Notes under the pieces: model-generated
The model's input: the letters and a program-made list of their open reading frames with translations, nothing else
Told to the model about the DNA's origin: nothing
The model's database searches: none
Made by a program: the position numbers and the translations under genes
Shown: positions 35,654 to 46,347 of the stretch, one piece after another
Numbering within the stretch: position 1 is the stretch's first letter
Layout of the letters: each line of letters starts with the position of its first letter
Origin: Pseudovibrio sp. Ad37
GTDB taxonomy: Bacteria > Pseudomonadota > Alphaproteobacteria > Rhizobiales > Stappiaceae
Direction of reading: 5' to 3'
Assembly: GCF_001623075.1 (NCBI RefSeq)
Contig: NZ_LMCF01000218.1
Location: forward strand, 124,001-188,000
DNA: 64,000 nt

Positions 35654-36409
35654 ATGCAGAGCGAACAGAAGAAATTGCGTCTTCCAAGTATAAGCGCGCT
35701 GGCAGTTGCTGGTCTTGTTGCCGCCGCCCTTGTTGTATCCAGCGGTGTCAATGCCAAGGCTGCTGAACAAACTGGCAAGATCACAATCTCCGGCCAGGGA
35801 TCGGTCAACGTGGCGCCTGATATGGCGACGCTGGTCTCTCGCGTAATCACACAGGGTGATGATGCAAAGTCCGCCCTTCAGCAAAACTCCGTCACCATGC
35901 GCGCCATCCTGCAGGATGTTGAAGACGCTGGCATCGAAAAAAAGAATATCCAGACCACCGGTTTTGACATTTCACCGATCTACGACAACCGCCGCCTCAA
36001 AAACAATGAGCCAAAAGCTCCTGAGATTGTTGGCTACCGCGTGCAGAACGGCATCCGCATCAGTCTGAAGGACATCACCAAACTGGGCACCACACTGGAC
36101 ATGCTGGTGCAAAACGGCTCCAACGATGTTGGCCAGATCCAGTTCGGCGTATCCAATCCTGAAAAATATATTGATGAAGCCCGCGAAAGCGCCGTGCAAG
36201 ACGCGCGCACCAAGGCGGAAACCTACGCGAAAGCTGCCGGTGTTAGCCTTGGCAAAATTCTCAGCATTTCCGAAGCCGGGTACAACCCACGTCCCTACCC
36301 GGAAATGATGGGCATGAGAGCTGCAAAAATGGACAGTGCCCCACCAATTGCAGCAGGTCAGGAGACCCTCTCGTCATCAGTTACAATAACCTACGAACTT
36401 GTGCAGTAA
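35654..36409 (+). CDS. SIMPL (DUF541) domain periplasmic protein
   Basis: 251 residues from ATG 35654, with GGAG seven bases before it. Signal peptide (ISALAVAGLVAAALVVSSG) ends near AKAAEQ; the mature part GKITISGQGSVNVAPDMATL, TTGFDISPIYD, QFGVSNPEKYIDEARESAVQ is typical of SIMPL proteins, oligomeric periplasmic proteins such as E. coli YggE linked to oxidative stress. Followed by a clear terminator. Confidence 0.9.
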   Translation: MQSEQKKLRLPSISALAVAGLVAAALVVSSGVNAKAAEQTGKITISGQGSVNVAPDMATLVSRVITQGDDAKSALQQNSVTMRAILQDVEDAGIEKKNIQTTGFDISPIYDNRRLKNNEPKAPEIVGYRVQNGIRISLKDITKLGTTLDMLVQNGSNDVGQIQFGVSNPEKYIDEARESAVQDARTKAETYAKAAGVSLGKILSISEAGYNPRPYPEMMGMRAAKMDSAPPIAAGQETLSSSVTITYELVQ

Positions 36410-36432
36410 CACAAGCCTCCAATGCAACCTCT

Positions 36433-36462
36433 CAAAACCCCGCCCCAAGCGGGGTTTTCTTT
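36433..36462 (+). terminator. Terminator of the SIMPL gene
   Basis: AAAACCCCGC-CCCAA-GCGGGGTTTT with a following TCTTTTTT. Confidence 0.9.
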
Positions 36463-36910
36463 TTTAAATGCCGACAACCATCATAGCCCGGCAACATGCA
36501 CGCTCCCACTAGTGCTCCTATATTGGAGTCTGATAGGCTCCACCCCAGACATTCCTCAGTGATGCATACTCTGAAGCCGCCTCACTTCAGAACACCCCAC
36601 CAAGCACGCAGCATTTTTCGTTGTTTCAGCACCCCAAAACTGCGCAAAGCATCACGTGGACGACCGCCAAGTGTCCACACAAAACCAAGCTATTCAAGTT
36701 GTCTTCACATCTGCCGAAAAAAGGACCTCCTCGTGCTGTAGAAAAGCTAAGCCTGCGAAACAAAAGGAACAATCCGCCAATTTATGTTGGGCCAATTTTT
36801 GCAGAATCGATTTATCGACGACACACGGCAAAGGGATTTAATAAGAAAATACTTTACTTATTAAATCCTCCGAATTAAACAAAACATATATTTTAAAACA
36901 GGCAATACTC
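36463..36910. promoter_or_regulatory. Gap before the MFS gene with a 10-bp inverted repeat
   Basis: ATTTAATAAG (36836-36845) and CTTATTAAAT (36857-36866) form a perfect inverted repeat with 11-bp spacer, 45 bp before the MFS start: a candidate operator. The rest shows no gene. Confidence 0.55.
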
Positions 36911-38350
36911 ATGACCATTTCCAGTCCGTCACAAACAATGGCATTATCGCCCTTCAAAAAGCTAACCATGAATGGTCGCTGGCTTGCATCCCTCATCATG
37001 ATTTTAGGTGTGGGTTCGGCAAGCATGAACACTTTCCTCTCCTCCGCCATCATGCCAGACATCATCCGCGACCTTGGCGGCCAGCAACGCGCCTTCTGGG
37101 TGCTCAGCCTGTTTCAGATTGGCTCCATTCTGGCAGGCACAGTCACAGGATCCCTGAAAGCCCGCATCGGCGCACGCCCTTTATTCATCGCCGCCGCCCT
37201 GTCTTTTCTGGTGGGCTCCTTCATCGCTGGCGCAGCTGGCGCGTTGGAGCACTTGCTGCTCGGCAGATTGCTACAAGGTCTGGGTGAGGGCATGATTGTC
37301 TCGCTCTGCTACACCTTGATTTCAGACCTCTACCCGGAAGACGCCGTCCCCTCAGTCTTCGCCTTGCTCTCGGGGATTTGGGCAATTTCCGCAGGCATTG
37401 GCCCGCTCGCCGCTGGCATTTTGACAGAAAGCTGGTCGTGGCGCGCAGTGTTTTACGCCAACCTGCCGCTGTCGCTCTTGTTGCTTGTGCTGGCAATCAC
37501 CGTCATCCCCTCCACCACAAGAGACAAAGACCAAACCACTCAATCCACTGACAGGTTAAGCATGTTCCCCCGCCTCGGATTGCTCGCTGTCGCCGTCCTG
37601 CTCATCGCCTATGTGGGTGAGCTGCGCAGCCTTCCCCACATCAGTGGTGCTTTAGGTGTTGGCCTGATCCTGCTGTTCCTTGCTGTAAAATGGGATAAGA
37701 AAAGCACAAACCCATTCGTTCCGCGCGGCGCGTTCAGGTTCACAGGCATTTTGGGCCTTGGCATGTGGGTCACACTGCTGCTGTTTATCGCCAGCGCTGC
37801 CCGTTCTATCTATGGCGCTGCCATGGGTCAGGTTCTGTGGGGTCTTTCCGTCACCGAGGCGTCCTATGCCATGGCGATTACAGCCTTCACATGGACAACC
37901 GCTGCATGGATCGTCGCCCGCGTGCAGACACCGCACATACGAACCTATCTGATCCGTCTGGGAACGCTAAACATCATCGCAGGCATACTGCTCACCGCTG
38001 TTTCGCTCTACACCATGTCTCTTTGGATATTCTTGCTTTCCGCCGTCTTTAACGGAGCAGGCTTTGGCATGAGCAGCCAGTTCCTGAAAGTGGCAATCAT
38101 TTACGCTGAAACCGACGATGAGCGCGACAGAGCCTCCGGCTTCATCGGGCCGCTGCAATCCGCAGGCACGGCCATTGGCGCAGCATTAGCAGGCCTTTTG
38201 GCAGGCCTCTCCGGTTTCTCCGTTCCCGGCGCGAAAGACTTGATCACTTTGGAAAATGCAGCGCAATCCGGTCCGCTCATGTTCCTCATTATGGCAGCCA
38301 TTGCAGGCATAGCCGCCCTGCTGGCTTTCAAGATGCCAAGAATGCCCTGA
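36911..38350 (+). CDS. Major facilitator superfamily exporter, 14-helix drug-type
   Basis: 479 residues, multiple membrane helices. N-terminal repeat has SSAIMPDIIRDLGGQQRAFWV, SLKARIGARPLFIAAALSFL (motif A position) and GLGEGMIVSLCYTLISDLYP; motif C-like GIGPLAAGILTESWSWRAVFYANLP is that of drug:H+ antiporters of the DHA2 group. A long cytosolic loop (STTRDKDQTTQSTDR) precedes the second half. Probable efflux pump, substrate unknown. No adjacent regulator gene, but an inverted repeat lies upstream. Confidence 0.85.
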   Translation: MTISSPSQTMALSPFKKLTMNGRWLASLIMILGVGSASMNTFLSSAIMPDIIRDLGGQQRAFWVLSLFQIGSILAGTVTGSLKARIGARPLFIAAALSFLVGSFIAGAAGALEHLLLGRLLQGLGEGMIVSLCYTLISDLYPEDAVPSVFALLSGIWAISAGIGPLAAGILTESWSWRAVFYANLPLSLLLLVLAITVIPSTTRDKDQTTQSTDRLSMFPRLGLLAVAVLLIAYVGELRSLPHISGALGVGLILLFLAVKWDKKSTNPFVPRGAFRFTGILGLGMWVTLLLFIASAARSIYGAAMGQVLWGLSVTEASYAMAITAFTWTTAAWIVARVQTPHIRTYLIRLGTLNIIAGILLTAVSLYTMSLWIFLLSAVFNGAGFGMSSQFLKVAIIYAETDDERDRASGFIGPLQSAGTAIGAALAGLLAGLSGFSVPGAKDLITLENAAQSGPLMFLIMAAIAGIAALLAFKMPRMP

Positions 38351-38371
38351 TCACACAGAAGGATTAAAAGC

Positions 38372-38539
38372 ATGTGCCGTAAATGTGGAGACAACCCCGG
38401 ACGCGACCCGCCAACGGTTCAGGCACTTGCCGGTGCCCTTGTTAAAGCGCAGCTGCAAAAAGTGGAATCCAGTTTTTTAGATAAAGATACGGTTAGGAAA
38501 TCACCGTGGCAGCGGCTGACCCGGTGCAGGTGGCGGTGA
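38372..38539 (+). CDS. Possible 55-residue CxxC protein
   Basis: ATG 38372 follows AAGGA by eight bases and lies 21 bp after the MFS stop. The product starts MCRKCGDNPGRD, a CxxC pair, and ends RLTRCRWR. It overlaps the 3' end of the convergent gene by 39 bp, which weakens the case. No family recognised. Confidence 0.4.
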   Translation: MCRKCGDNPGRDPPTVQALAGALVKAQLQKVESSFLDKDTVRKSPWQRLTRCRWR

Positions 38540-38752
38540 TCGGCGGAAAGGCTGATCAAAATACTTGTCATGACCACGCCAGCCAATATCGTGCATACGG
38601 TTCATCATCGCAAACATCATAATCACGGCAATCACCACAAGAACCAGCAGAGTCGTAATAATCGAAGTCGCAATCACCCACCCCCTGCTCGGCTTCTGCT
38701 CAATCGCAGCCCTCAACCCATCCAGCTCACGCCGCATATCTTCCGGTTCCAT
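38501..38752 (-). CDS. Small single-helix membrane protein
   Basis: 83 residues from ATG 38752 (MEPEDMRRELDGL), with AAGGAG upstream. A charged cytosolic helix is followed by one membrane helix (WVIATSIITTLLVLVVIAVI), then a proline- and arginine-rich tail (RRSPPPAPGQPLPR). No family recognised. Its 3' end overlaps the possible CxxC gene on the other strand. Confidence 0.6.
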   Translation of the reverse strand: MEPEDMRRELDGLRAAIEQKPSRGWVIATSIITTLLVLVVIAVIMMFAMMNRMHDIGWRGHDKYFDQPFRRSPPPAPGQPLPR

Positions 38753-38927
38753 ATCCCTGCTCCTTAGACTGCACATCCTTACAAGTCAGACCTCGGACAA
38801 GGACACGCATAAAATCGATACGCAATCCTCGCAGAAAACCCACAAGAGCTGATTGAGAGAAACCTTCAGTTTGAAGCCAAGAACTTCAAGACCACAAAAC
38901 CAACGCATCCATATACGCACACAAAAA

Positions 38928-38968
38928 TGCTGGCCTGCGGGCACAATTCGCCCGGCCGCAGACCAGCA
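38928..38968 (-). terminator. Terminator of the 108-residue hypothetical gene
   Basis: CTGGTCTGCGG and CCGCAGGCCAG pair on the minus strand with one mismatch, followed by CATTTTTGTG. Confidence 0.65.
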
Positions 38969-39032
38969 GGACACTCATGAAGGGCTGTGCAAGGGTAGTT
39001 GAGGCAGCCCTTGAAGTGCCGTTCACAGTGAT

Positions 39033-39359
39033 CTAATCAAGAGACACAGTTTTAGTATTGACCAATGTTGGAGAGGCGACGCTGCGTGTCGCGTGACCGG
39101 AAAATCCTTTAGGGAAGGACGTACCAGACAACGCATCAGTTAAAATTCCGCAGGTCTTATCAAGTGCCTCTAGGCGGTTACATAAAGCGTAGTACAAAGT
39201 GATTAAAACGTCACGTTCGCAACTGTTCTTCATCCGCTCGCTCAGCACCATATGCTGCATATAAGCAAGGTTCTGAAGATCAGAAACAGCAACGTTCACG
39301 TCGTCAATTTCATTCTGAAGAGTATTTGTGGCGCCACAGGCGCATGCAGTGTCGTCCAT
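39033..39359 (-). CDS. Hypothetical helical protein
   Basis: 108 residues from ATG 39359 (MDDTACACGATNT), with AGAAGG eight bases upstream; a TTG two codons earlier is less likely. Cys-rich head, then a long helix (LQNEIDDVNVAVSDLQNLAY) and NSCERDVLITLYYALCNRLE. No signal peptide and no known family. It has its own downstream hairpin, so it is probably real and monocistronic. Confidence 0.55.
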   Translation of the reverse strand: MDDTACACGATNTLQNEIDDVNVAVSDLQNLAYMQHMVLSERMKNSCERDVLITLYYALCNRLEALDKTCGILTDALSGTSFPKGFSGHATRSVASPTLVNTKTVSLD

Positions 39360-39946
39360 ATTCAAAGCCTTCTTTTCTGGCTGTTGAAGATCCGCGACGA
39401 CAGACGAGCTTTCGACGGCCCGCTGGCGAGCGGGAGGTTCGAAACCTGGAAAAGACAGGCGAGTTTATTCCCTCCCGAAGGAGGTGTTGTATTCACCGCC
39501 CTCCCGCTCATAGCAAAGGGTTTGCGCCTTTGGAAAAAAGGCACAAAAAATCCGCTAGTTGACGGGAGCGGTTACCGCTTTTCAGAGGTTTCGAAGCCTC
39601 ACATATGAATGTGGAATGGAACCGCTCACCTGTCAACGAAAAGTTGCAACAACTCCGCACCTGTTGCCCTGAGGATACGCTAGTAAGCACCTCACCCCAC
39701 ACCACAGCCCTATATCCCGCAAGCCACACGTCACGCCCCCCACCGCCGTCCTCCCGCACTTGATGCGGGATCTAGAACCACACCCACCAGCGCTCCCCCC
39801 ACAACTCTGGATACCGGATCTCCGCTGCACTCCGTCCGGCATGACGGAAATACCTTCTTCAGTAGCAGACAAAGCAACCATTTAACCTTGGTGAATTTAG
39901 CAGAAGGTTTAATGTCGGGAGCAGATCTCAAGGAAGGGCAATACAC
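39360..39946. other. 587-bp gap with a REP-like element
   Basis: Holds the palindromic repeat at 39746-39847 and, at its right end, the AAGGAAGG ribosome site of the nitrilase-family gene. The left 350 bp contain no supportable gene. Confidence 0.55.
39746..39847. repeat. REP/RUP-like palindromic intergenic element
   Basis: About 100 bp bounded by CCGTC and GACGG. The left half forms TCCCGCA-CTTGA-TGCGGGA (39752-39770) followed by TCTAGAACCA; the right half reads CCGGATCTCC...TCCGTCCGGCATGACGG. The style (CCGTCATGCC..., GGATCTAGA/ATCC) is that of dispersed palindromic repeats common in alphaproteobacterial genomes. Only one copy seen in this window. Confidence 0.6.
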
Positions 39947-40687
39947 GTGTCAACCGTCCGTATAGCAGCAGCACAGGCTCCTGAATTTCTCAATAATCTA
40001 CCAGCTGCACTACAATTTCTCAGAAAAACCTCTGATCAAGCGAATGCACAGAACGTTCACTTATTGGCTTTCCCAGAAGGGTTTTTACAAGGCTACATCC
40101 CCCAAGAAAAACAGGTACGTGAAGTAGCTATTGATCTTGGTTCACCACGTTTTCTCGAGCTGTTGGAGCAGTTTCCCGTCTCAGGGCCGATACTTGTAGT
40201 TGGTATGATCGAGAAGGAAGACGAAAAACTATTTAACACATCAATAGTCGTTAAAAATCAAGAATTTGTTGGGAAATATCGGAAACACTACCTTTTACCA
40301 AGTGAGGCAGCTTTCACAAAGGGGCTAGATGTTCCAACATTTGAAGTCCAAGGCCTCAAGTTTTCCATAAACATCTGTTATGACTTAAACTTCGCACCTC
40401 TCGCAGAACAGGTTGCCCGACAAAACGTGGATCTCATCGTTTGTTGCGCGAATAACATGCTGAAGCATGAAACAGCAGAAAAATACAAATCACTACATAA
40501 TTCAGTGCGGGGGCTACGTTGCCAAGAGACTGGACTGTGGCTGATATCATCGGACGTTACTGGCAAACGCGAAGGCTATCTGGCACTAGGGCCTACAGCA
40601 GTCTTAAACCCCAAAGGTGAAGTTGTTTCACAATTGCCATTGGGACAAGTCGGGTTGCTGGTGTTTGACCTTCCCAAAGTGCTGTAA
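39947..40687 (+). CDS. Carbon-nitrogen hydrolase (nitrilase superfamily)
   Basis: 246 residues, cytosolic. The Glu-Lys-Cys triad is visible: Glu in LLAFPEGFLQGY, Lys in GKYRKHYLLPSEA, Cys in NICYDLNFAPLAEQ. Ends with GQVGLLVFDLP as in amidases of this superfamily. Start GTG 39947 with AAGGAAGG about nine bases upstream. Its codon use is more AT-rich than its neighbours, and it sits next to a REP-like element and an isolated hypothetical gene, a hint of recent acquisition. Substrate (amide, nitrile or carbamoyl compound) unknown. Confidence 0.87.
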   Translation: MSTVRIAAAQAPEFLNNLPAALQFLRKTSDQANAQNVHLLAFPEGFLQGYIPQEKQVREVAIDLGSPRFLELLEQFPVSGPILVVGMIEKEDEKLFNTSIVVKNQEFVGKYRKHYLLPSEAAFTKGLDVPTFEVQGLKFSINICYDLNFAPLAEQVARQNVDLIVCCANNMLKHETAEKYKSLHNSVRGLRCQETGLWLISSDVTGKREGYLALGPTAVLNPKGEVVSQLPLGQVGLLVFDLPKVL

Positions 40688-40780
40688 CCCATCGTTTAAG
40701 GCGGCATCGGTTTGGTAGTTGGTACATATGAGAATTTCTTACACTCTTACTTCAGTGCCCACTTTCAAAAAACAAAAAAA

Positions 40781-40806
40781 GCCGGCCTCCTCACAGAGAC
40801 CGGCTT
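40781..40806 (-). terminator. Terminator of rpoD
   Basis: GAAGCCGGTCTC and GAGGCCGGCTTT pair imperfectly on the minus strand, followed by T7 and G. Confidence 0.75.
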
Positions 40807-40832
40807 CTTAATTCTCACATATCCGTAGCAGC

Positions 40833-42944
<2,112 letters not shown>

Positions 42945-43482
42945 ATTCTGCTCCAAAGTCGCTGGTCGTGCTCCAGCGAACTATCGCGTTACGCAATCAA
43001 TCACCCCCGTGTTTGGACCACACAGGCGGCATTTGAATCACATTTGACTTTGGGGTTTAACGCAAAGTCCCTTAAACCTGACTTAACCCTGGTATCAAAA
43101 TGTTTTCACGGAATTGAAAACCCAAAACTCATTCGGGCAAGACTGCTCACCGGCATCCCTACCGTTTTAGGCCGTATCCGGCACATTCCAGGCATCGACA
43201 GCGCTGATTATCCGATTATGATATCGCCGCTTTAAAGACATCTAAGGTCTACGGGCGCTCGTATCGACTGTCCGACTTAGTGTATGTAGCCCGCCTTTTG
43301 TGATTCGCAAGGGCGATTCGGCATGGTCAATCTGATTCTAGGGGATTTTGGACAGTTCATTGCGTGTTTTTCTGGATAACTTTGAAAAACAAGAGTTCTT
43401 CCATCACAATTCTACCTCAAGTTGCGATCACCAGATCCTCTGGGGGGAGCAGATAAACAGACCCGCAATCCCTCCTCTCAGA
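42945..43482. other. dnaG-rpoD intergenic region
   Basis: About 540 bp between dnaG stop and rpoD start. Likely rpoD promoter region. No gene or strong hairpin recognised. Confidence 0.5.
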
Positions 43483-45453
43483 TCAAGCCAGAACAGACCC
43501 TTTTGAGGAGCGCATTTTGGCGGCACGCTCTGCCAACTCCTGCTCATCATGAAGGCAATCCTCACGGCGACGAGCCAAATCCTGCGTAAGCGCCTGAAAC
43601 CGGCCCCAGCTTTCTTCGGTCAGATCCTGCTCCATGGCTCGCGTTTCATGCTCAAGTTCCTGCTCCAACATGCGTAACTCAAGCATATCTGCATAATTCA
43701 GGAACAACATCTCCACGAAGTCCTCGGGCGGGTCTTCCTTCAAAACCTGCAGACGGTTGGTCAGCGCATCCCAGCGGCGCAAGGTACTTGCCTTGCTGCC
43801 ATCGCTTTCAGAGCTCGCACTCACGATGGCTTCCTGCAGGATTTGATAGAACCGTTCATCCAGCTTGTTATAGATCTGCGTCACAGCACCTTCAGCAAGG
43901 TCCGTCGCAATCCGAACCAGCGCCGTCATGAACATGGAGTGCAGCTCGTTGGAATACGTCAGCTGCGAAATCCGTTCAAAGTGGCGGTCAAACAGCTCCG
44001 GATACATCAGGCACATGGTGCAGAAGCTGCGCTCCACCCCATAAGATGGCGTGTCGGGCGCTTCAACGCGGGCACGGGATGCCCACTCATCATCCGCGCC
44101 TTGTTTCTTGTTTCCGCGCCAGCCCTCATCGCGACCACCACCGCCTTTGCCACGGTTTCGGCGGCTCTCCTCGTAAAACAAATTGGAGAGTTTGAGGCGC
44201 AAGTCCATCCGATAACGCTTCTGAACGCGCTCATCTTTGATGGTCCCAACCAGATCTTCAACGGCCTTTTCCAGCGCAGCCTTGCGCTCAGGCGTATCAA
44301 TCCGGGCTTGTTCGCTCTCACGGCGCCAAACCACTTCTGAAAGTGGCAGAGCTTTCTCAATCTCTCCGTACATGGCAGCGGTGCCACCAGCATTAATCAC
44401 ATCATCCGGATCCTGCCCATCAGGCAAAAACGCAAACTGGAAAGACTTACCGCTGGTCAGAACTGGAAGAATACGATCAACCGCTCGGTGGGCAGCAGAG
44501 ATACCGGCGACGTCACCGTCAAAGCAGACCACTGGCTCATCAGCAAACTTCCAAAGCCGCATAATCTGGTCTTCGGTAAACGCAGTACCCAAACTCGCGA
44601 CCGTCGCCTTGATGCCAACCTGCCAAAGGGCAATGGCATCCATATACCCCTCCACAACGATCGCCAGCCCGCTCTCATAAGCAGGCTGGCGCGCGCGATG
44701 CGCATTAAACAGCATCGTCCCTTTGTGAAAAACGGGCGTTTCCGGTGAGTTCAGATATTTCGGCTGGCCATCCGGGTCCATGGTCCGGCCACCAAAAGCA
44801 ACCGCCCTGCCCCGATCATCATGGATCGGGATCATCAGACGATTGCGAAATCGGTCATAAGACGGACGCCGGTCCTCGGGTTTAATGAGCAAACCCACTT
44901 CAATCAGCTCAGCTTCAGTGACGTCTTTCGCCATCAAAGCCTTCTTCAGATTATCACGTCCCGGAGGCGCAAAACCAAACTGAAACTCATTCAGCGTCTC
45001 GGCACTCAAACCGCGCCGCTGCACATACTCTTGCGCAGCGCGCCCGTCAGCAGACTGGAACACATGCCGGAAATAGCGTGCCGCCATCTCACAGACATCG
45101 GTCAGAGAATTACGTTTAGCAGCTCGTTTTGCCGCCTGAGGATCGGGCGCAGGCATGGCGATTCCAGCCACACCGGCTAATTCTTCCACAGCTTCGGGGA
45201 AACTGAGGCCCTCAGTCTCCATCAGAAACTTGAAATGATCTCCACTTTCACCACAGCCAAAGCACTTGTAGCGGTTGCGGCGCTCATCAACATGAAAGCT
45301 GGGAGACTTCTCTGAATGGAAGGGACAACAGGCCCAATAATCGCCCTTTCCGGGCTGCGATTTACGCCGATCCCAGGTTACACGTCGCCCCACCACATCT
45401 GTAAGCGAGACGCGGTTGCGAATGTCATCAAGAAAGAGCTGATCGAAACGCAT
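43483..45453 (-). CDS. dnaG: DNA primase
   Basis: Makes RNA primers for replication. 656 residues. N-terminal CHC2 zinc domain CPFHSEKSPSFHVDE with YKCFGCGESGD; catalytic RNAP-basal and TOPRIM core YDRFRNRLMIPIHDDRGRAV, IVVEGYMDAIALWQ, VVCFDGDVAGISA; then the DnaB-binding C-terminal helical part, preceded by a glycine-rich stretch (RNRGKGGGGRDEG). Start at ATG 45453 (MRFDQLFLDDIRNRV); the frame runs 23 codons further upstream. Confidence 0.97.
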   Translation of the reverse strand: MRFDQLFLDDIRNRVSLTDVVGRRVTWDRRKSQPGKGDYWACCPFHSEKSPSFHVDERRNRYKCFGCGESGDHFKFLMETEGLSFPEAVEELAGVAGIAMPAPDPQAAKRAAKRNSLTDVCEMAARYFRHVFQSADGRAAQEYVQRRGLSAETLNEFQFGFAPPGRDNLKKALMAKDVTEAELIEVGLLIKPEDRRPSYDRFRNRLMIPIHDDRGRAVAFGGRTMDPDGQPKYLNSPETPVFHKGTMLFNAHRARQPAYESGLAIVVEGYMDAIALWQVGIKATVASLGTAFTEDQIMRLWKFADEPVVCFDGDVAGISAAHRAVDRILPVLTSGKSFQFAFLPDGQDPDDVINAGGTAAMYGEIEKALPLSEVVWRRESEQARIDTPERKAALEKAVEDLVGTIKDERVQKRYRMDLRLKLSNLFYEESRRNRGKGGGGRDEGWRGNKKQGADDEWASRARVEAPDTPSYGVERSFCTMCLMYPELFDRHFERISQLTYSNELHSMFMTALVRIATDLAEGAVTQIYNKLDERFYQILQEAIVSASSESDGSKASTLRRWDALTNRLQVLKEDPPEDFVEMLFLNYADMLELRMLEQELEHETRAMEQDLTEESWGRFQALTQDLARRREDCLHDEQELAERAAKMRSSKGSVLA

Positions 45454-45584
45454 AGTGGTCCAATTTGTCGTAGTGGCCTGAAAGCAGCTGAGCTGGGTAT
45501 TATATAGCCGTGAAGGCCCCAAGAAGCCAGCAAAACCCCCATTTACGCTGGCTTAACTCAATTTATCGCTTCAGGAAAAAAGAA

Positions 45585-45610
45585 AAGCCGCATCATGATG
45601 ACGCGGCGGC
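45585..45610 (-). terminator. Terminator of yqeY
   Basis: GCCGCGTCATCATGATGCGGC stem-loop on the minus strand followed by TTTTCTTTTTT. Confidence 0.85.
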
Positions 45611-45635
45611 CTGTAAGTGCTCCAAAAACGTTGAC

Positions 45636-46097
45636 TTACTGCGGAGCACGCAGCATCTGCTTCACCATACAACTGGCTTTCGCAAAGTCCATCTGGCCCG
45701 GATAACGTTCTTTCAACTCAGCCATACAGCGGCCCATATCGCGCAGTCCGCGCGCTTCAACGCACTCGACAACTGTTTGACAAACAAGCTTCATTTCGTA
45801 CTCGCTGAGCTGAGACGGCAAGAATTCACGGATCATTTCCGCTTCTTCACGCTCTTGCACAGCAAGCTCTACCTTACCGCTCGCTTCACAATGCGCCGCT
45901 TCCTGTTCACGCTGGATTAGCATGGTGTGCAGGAGGTCCATCAGCTCTTCGTCGCTTAAGCCATCACGGCCTTGCTCACGAGCAGCCATATCCCGGTCCA
46001 TAATGGCAGCGGTGATGAGGCGCAACGTGGCGGCACGTCTTTTGTTAGTGTCTTCTTGCGCGGCTTTCAGCGCATTCGCTATTTTGTCTCGCAACAT
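45636..46097 (-). CDS. GatB/YqeY domain protein
   Basis: 153 residues from ATG 46097 (MLRDKIANALKAAQEDTNKR), the usual YqeY start; the open frame upstream to 46316 has no likeness to the family. MLIQREQEAAHCEASGKVEL and EMIREFLPSQLSEYE are conserved. The fold is that of the tail domain of the GatB amidotransferase subunit, suggesting a role at tRNA, but no activity is established. The place between carA (divergent) and dnaG is conserved in alphaproteobacteria. Confidence 0.92.
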   Translation of the reverse strand: MLRDKIANALKAAQEDTNKRRAATLRLITAAIMDRDMAAREQGRDGLSDEELMDLLHTMLIQREQEAAHCEASGKVELAVQEREEAEMIREFLPSQLSEYEMKLVCQTVVECVEARGLRDMGRCMAELKERYPGQMDFAKASCMVKQMLRAPQ

Positions 46098-46347
46098 ACT
46101 AAAGGAACCCTGACGCGGAAACTTTAAAAGAGGCTCTCCAAATCCCGGATAATACGTCTCATCCATCTGATTTGAGCTGATTTCCTGTAACTCGAGCGCT
46201 ATTATTTCTACACGAGTGATATTGACCAGAGGAACCCCTTCTCCTATGGTCCCGGCCTTGATGCGACTGTGACGCGCCAAAGTCAAGTCCCTTCGGTGCG
46301 TTTCAGATGGACGCATACTGTCATCAACCGTATCAAGAAAGCAAGTG

